The translations under genes were made by a program, and so were the position numbers. A stretch of DNA of 64,000 nt. It comes from Bacillota bacterium (lineage in GTDB: Bacteria > Bacillota > Clostridia > Christensenellales > Aristaeellaceae). Where the stretch lies: the NCBI GenBank assembly GCA_023404715.1, contig JAEYAR010000085.1, forward strand, positions 8,165-72,164, read 5' to 3'. Shown piece by piece: positions 61,315 through 64,000 of this stretch. The notes under the pieces are model-generated. The model did not search any database. It saw only the letters and a program-made list of their open reading frames with translations, and was not told the DNA's origin. How positions within the stretch are numbered: position 1 is the stretch's first letter; each line of letters opens with the position of its first letter.

Positions 61315-62431
61315 TTTCCTTATTCTCCGATTCTAATATGGAAATACAGATCACACCATTTTTATGTAAATGTTGGAGAAAAGCAATTCCAAGGGGAACC
61401 CCAAATAATCCAACAATCCCAAAGAAATGAAGTCCGGTCAGCATGGAAGCAAAGGTTATTACCGGATGAAGCTGCATTAGATGCCCCACCAGTCTTGGTT
61501 CCAACATATTACGAATAACAGTTATAATCAGATATAGCAGCAATAATTTGCATCCAAACGCAATATTGCCCTGTATAATTGCAATTACAGCCCAGGGTAT
61601 CAGGATTGTTCCCGTCCCCAATACCGGTAGTATGTCAAGCATTGCCACAATCAGAGCAAGGAGTGCTCCTCTTTGAATATGCAGCAGCCAAAATCCAATC
61701 CAAAGTTCCAGAAATGTAACCGTAAAGATTAGAACATAAGAAAAGATGCATTTAGGAACTGTTTTTCCAAAAAATCGGCGAAATTCCCGTAAAATAATTC
61801 TACGGTTTTCTGGTATCAATTTTGTTAGAAAATTCCGGATTGTTTCAAAATCTGTGGCGATAAATACAGTTGCTATCAATGTAATGATTGTTTTCATAAA
61901 TACGGAAGGAAGCGAAACAACTATACTGCCTAAAACACTCAAAATATTAGAACAAATTTGTAAAACACCGTTACCCAAAACATTAAACAGGGAATCAATC
62001 GTAGTTTCTAACGCTGCACCGATTACAGGATCAATGGAGGCTACCAGATTCTCTATCCAGGAAAATAGATACTCCAATCCCGGCAGTATGTCGAGAGTAA
62101 AAATGGACGGAAGCTTTTCTGCAATGCTTTTCAATCCAGAAGCAACTCCACTTCCACATAGCGCACTAATTCCAAACGCAGTCACTGCAAACAATGCAGT
62201 TAGTATTGCTGCCGATACCACACGGGGAATACGCAGTTTTGCATGCAAGTAAGTGATAGGAAAATTCATCATCCATGCAATTAAAAATGCAAGAACAAAG
62301 GGGAGCAGTACGGGCAACAAATACTGATAGCTGAGTAAACAGACAACCAGGATTAGTAACCAATAAACCACATGAATGATGGTTGCACGCTCCCGATCTA
62401 CCCTTTCGGTCTTTTTTATCCTACTATCCAT
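61307..62431 (-). CDS. AI-2E family transporter, ICE copy
   Basis: A 374-residue multi-helix permease with the family layout (LIAWMMNFPITYLHAKLRIP, TLLDIFPVLGTG-like AMLDILPVLGTGTILI near the middle, GHLMQLHPVITFAS near the end). ATG 62431 with AAAGGGGA upstream. AT-rich unlike the chromosomal member at 16886. Co-transcribed with the acetyltransferase upstream and CmpB downstream. Confidence 0.85.
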   Translation of the reverse strand: MDSRIKKTERVDRERATIIHVVYWLLILVVCLLSYQYLLPVLLPFVLAFLIAWMMNFPITYLHAKLRIPRVVSAAILTALFAVTAFGISALCGSGVASGLKSIAEKLPSIFTLDILPGLEYLFSWIENLVASIDPVIGAALETTIDSLFNVLGNGVLQICSNILSVLGSIVVSLPSVFMKTIITLIATVFIATDFETIRNFLTKLIPENRRIILREFRRFFGKTVPKCIFSYVLIFTVTFLELWIGFWLLHIQRGALLALIVAMLDILPVLGTGTILIPWAVIAIIQGNIAFGCKLLLLYLIITVIRNMLEPRLVGHLMQLHPVITFASMLTGLHFFGIVGLFGVPLGIAFLQHLHKNGVICISILESENKENE

Positions 62432-62441
62432 TTCTTCCCCT

Positions 62442-62978
62442 TTACGTTGCCAGTGTAATCCTGGACAGACAGAAAAACAGCTTGCCCAAAGCATATTTCT
62501 GTAAATTCAGATAATCTGCTGGCGATATCCTTCCTCCATAGTTTAGAACCTCCATATCTCCGCCTGCGCCACGGATAAAAATACCAGATTCAGTAAAACC
62601 ATTTTTGATATAAAACCTTTTTCTGGAAATACGCTGCTCATTATTTTCAGCGCAGTTATCCAGGCGTTCAATTAATAAGACGATTTTTTTGTCTGCAAAT
62701 AACTTGAGAACTTCCTGTATAATTCTGCTGCCGGTTCCTCTGCTGCGAATTTCTCCAGATACTGCTAAGTAATCTACCATAACCATATTTTGGTATGGAA
62801 CAACCGCAACAAATCCGAGTGGAATATTTTTTTCTAGTGCTATAAAAAGCTGGGATTTTCCGCTCTTTACTGAATGCCTCAAAGCGAAGAATGGTTTTCG
62901 CTCCCGCCGTGGGAAAGCCTCTAAATAAATTTCTTTAACTTTTGTCCATTGATTATTACAAATTCTTGTAAATTCCAT
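62442..62978 (-). CDS. GNAT-family N-acetyltransferase
   Basis: A 178-residue acetyltransferase. Acetyl-CoA-binding region GEIRSRGTGSRIIQEVLKLF (R/Q-x-x-G-x-G/A-like) and a C-terminal VERLDNCAEN-like stretch followed by RISRKRFYIKNGFTESG, the GNAT end. ATG 62978 chosen for AAAGGAG six bases upstream; earlier in-frame ATGs lack it. First gene of the operon. May modify an exported or toxic compound. Confidence 0.85.
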   Translation of the reverse strand: MEFTRICNNQWTKVKEIYLEAFPRRERKPFFALRHSVKSGKSQLFIALEKNIPLGFVAVVPYQNMVMVDYLAVSGEIRSRGTGSRIIQEVLKLFADKKIVLLIERLDNCAENNEQRISRKRFYIKNGFTESGIFIRGAGGDMEVLNYGGRISPADYLNLQKYALGKLFFCLSRITLAT

Positions 62979-62992
62979 TTCATTCTCCTTTA

Positions 62993-63021
62993 TTGTCATT
63001 TCTCTTTTCATAGGGTATAAT
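62993..63021 (+). promoter_or_regulatory. Promoter of the MerR gene
   Basis: TTGTCA (62993-62998), 17-bp spacer, TATAAT (63016-63021), overlapping the divergent MerR-type promoter, so MerR binding at 63027-63041 would also limit its own transcription. Confidence 0.75.
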
Positions 63022-63047
63022 ACTATGTACAGTAACTGTACGGTCAA
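63016..63047 (-). promoter_or_regulatory. MerR-type promoter/operator
   Basis: On the minus strand TTGACC (63042-63047) and TATTAT (63017-63022) are 19 bp apart, and the spacer holds the perfect palindrome GTACAGT-A-ACTGTAC (63027-63041). A 19-20-bp spacer filled by a palindrome is the signature of MerR-activated promoters. It drives the operon from the acetyltransferase to the response regulator. Confidence 0.85.
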
Positions 63048-63058
63048 GGAGTGATTGC

Positions 63059-63874
63059 ATGAAAAAAGAAAAATATTTATACTCGACAGGAGAATTTGCA
63101 AAATTGAACGGGATCAACAAGAGAACACTCCATTATTATAACGATATAGGTTTGTTTTCGCCGGAGGTCCAGGGAGAAAATGGGTATCACTATTACACCT
63201 ATTTCCAAACCATCTCATTGGAGCTGATTCTGGTTCTCAGAAAGATTGGTTTTTCTATCGAGGAGATTAAAAGATATACTAATGCCCCCTCGGATTTTTC
63301 TTTTACTCAGCTCGTGGAAGAAAGGAAAAAGTTAATCGACCAATCCATCAAACAGCTTTTAGAAGCGAAGAAATTTTTGCAGCAAAAATCAGACAAGCTT
63401 GCTCTTGGCTTAACGGCAGAACATAAAAAGGTGGAACTAATCCGCCTGCCGGAGCAGCGAATATTGCTTTCCAAGCCAATTACAGGACAATACGATAAAG
63501 AGGATTTCTCTATTGCCGCAGACTTTTCTTTCCGTCTGAAAATGCTGTTTGGGCTCTATGATAATTTTGGAAGCCGTATTTTAGTCGATCATATTATGCA
63601 AGGAGATTTTGAAAGCTATGATTCTTTTTTTGCATATGGTCAGGAGGGTGTGCCATACGATATGATGATACCCTCTGGGACATATCTCCGTACATTTTGT
63701 ATCGGTGGTTGGGATAAACTCCGGGAAGTTTATGACAACGCCCTTTCCTTTGCAGCCAAAAACGGAATGACGTTATCAGGATATTCCTATGAAGAGGGTC
63801 TTAACGAAATATCGTTACAGCACCGAGAAGATTATATAACAATGATTACGATTGCGTATAAAAAAAGTGTGTGA
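63059..63874 (+). CDS. MerR-family regulator, BmrR/GyrI-like
   Basis: A 271-residue activator: N-terminal winged helix (STGEFAKLNGINKRTLHYYN, GFSIEEIKRYTN), dimerisation helix (LIDQSIKQLLEAKKFLQQ) and a C-terminal GyrI-like ligand-binding domain (LPEQRILLSKPI). Drug-binding MerR proteins of this layout activate exporter genes. ATG 63059 with AAGGAG upstream. Divergent from the transport operon. Confidence 0.93.
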   Translation: MKKEKYLYSTGEFAKLNGINKRTLHYYNDIGLFSPEVQGENGYHYYTYFQTISLELILVLRKIGFSIEEIKRYTNAPSDFSFTQLVEERKKLIDQSIKQLLEAKKFLQQKSDKLALGLTAEHKKVELIRLPEQRILLSKPITGQYDKEDFSIAADFSFRLKMLFGLYDNFGSRILVDHIMQGDFESYDSFFAYGQEGVPYDMMIPSGTYLRTFCIGGWDKLREVYDNALSFAAKNGMTLSGYSYEEGLNEISLQHREDYITMITIAYKKSV

Positions 63875-64000
63875 TATTCTTTTTCAAACTAACTTTTGCT
63901 TCGGAAGGCTGAAGAAAACCGGCAAGCAATGCCTGTGTTAATACACACAGGCCCCAGCGCGGTTATCACCGCCCTGGCTGCTTGTTGAGGGCAGCGCCCC
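63875..64000. other. Spacer after the MerR gene
   Basis: Contains the hairpin GCCTGTGT-TAATAC-ACACAGGC, which could terminate the MerR transcript though it lacks a T-tract. The element continues beyond the edge. Confidence 0.4.

Larger units (their letters stand above)
53300..64000. mobile_element. Tn916/Tn1549-like integrative and conjugative element, left part
   Basis: Integrase, excisionase and a sigma-like factor occur in the same order and orientation as at the int end of Tn916-family elements. DNA from about 53180 on is more AT-rich than the backbone. The integrase end is at the left; the element continues past the right edge, so no conjugation genes are seen. The exact left end lies somewhere in 53177-53473; a hairpin AGCCCG-TAACTC-CGGGCT near 53350 and short TAGTAG/TACTAC repeats near 53440-53475 may belong to the att/Int-binding region. 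Cargo is the MerR-controlled transport operon. Confidence 0.85.

Noticed and set aside
1..64000. tRNA, rRNA and complete insertion sequences.
   Set aside because: I saw no cloverleaf-like genes, rRNA segments or IS transposase genes on reading the window.

Overview
The window looks like chromosome of a strictly anaerobic, Gram-positive, fairly high-GC Clostridia-type bacterium, probably from the gut. The evidence is pyruvate:ferredoxin oxidoreductase, the oxygen-independent class III ribonucleotide reductase (nrdD/nrdG), a lipobox on one solute-binding protein, strong AGGAGG ribosome sites, myo-inositol genes and a Tn916-type integrative element. I cannot name the genus.

Layout. 1-6.4 kb: PFOR (cut by the left edge), nrdG and nrdD. 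6.5-12.1 kb: an MFS transporter, then a more AT-rich block with a stand-alone SH3b protein, a secreted PepSY-like protein, a two-component system, and a membrane protein next to a broken paralogue. 12.2-18.9 kb: PRPP synthetase, murG, a lysophospholipase-like hydrolase and a patatin/AI-2E-family/MTA-SAH nucleosidase operon. 19.1-26.0 kb: a lone fumarase alpha subunit, then iolG-iolB-iolD-iolE plus an unknown gene, interrupted by palindrome-rich intergenic DNA. 26.0-33.3 kb: ribokinase, nucleoside hydrolase and a glycosidase-like remnant on the minus strand; then a sugar-binding lipoprotein with an overlapping hybrid sensor kinase and no transporter. 33.3-39.7 kb: an oppABCDF-type operon with a long structured leader. 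39.9-44.3 kb: a DUF1858 protein, a cluster of DnaA boxes, argS, a 25-residue membrane peptide and a DUF815-type ATPase. 44.0-50.5 kb: small XRE-type regulators, a DUF4097 surface protein, a two-domain transglutaminase-like protein and an unknown protein divergent from a pair of XRE genes. 50.5-53.2 kb: AraC regulator, PTS IIC and a small P-loop kinase. 53.3-64.0 kb: the left end of a Tn916/Tn1549-like integrative element (int, xis, sigma-like factor) whose cargo is a MerR-controlled transport operon. The element runs off the right edge.

How the genes fit together. Central anaerobic metabolism and dNTP supply sit beside sugar and inositol use. A heterodimeric ABC exporter, an AI-2E-family permease, a CmpB-type membrane protein, a GNAT acetyltransferase and an orphan response regulator form one divergent operon under a BmrR-like MerR protein. 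Its promoter has the 19-bp spacer filled by a perfect palindrome that is typical of MerR activation.

The least-explained signals are: a family of structured intergenic repeats in at least three places, two copies of which differ by compensatory changes in one hairpin; five DnaA boxes in 168 bp with no dnaA gene nearby; three OmpR-type half-sites at 11-bp spacing ahead of the SH3b gene; the solitary fumarase alpha subunit; the 25-residue peptide; and the unknown 304-residue protein with its divergent XRE pair. All family assignments come from reading the translated sequence, without database searches.
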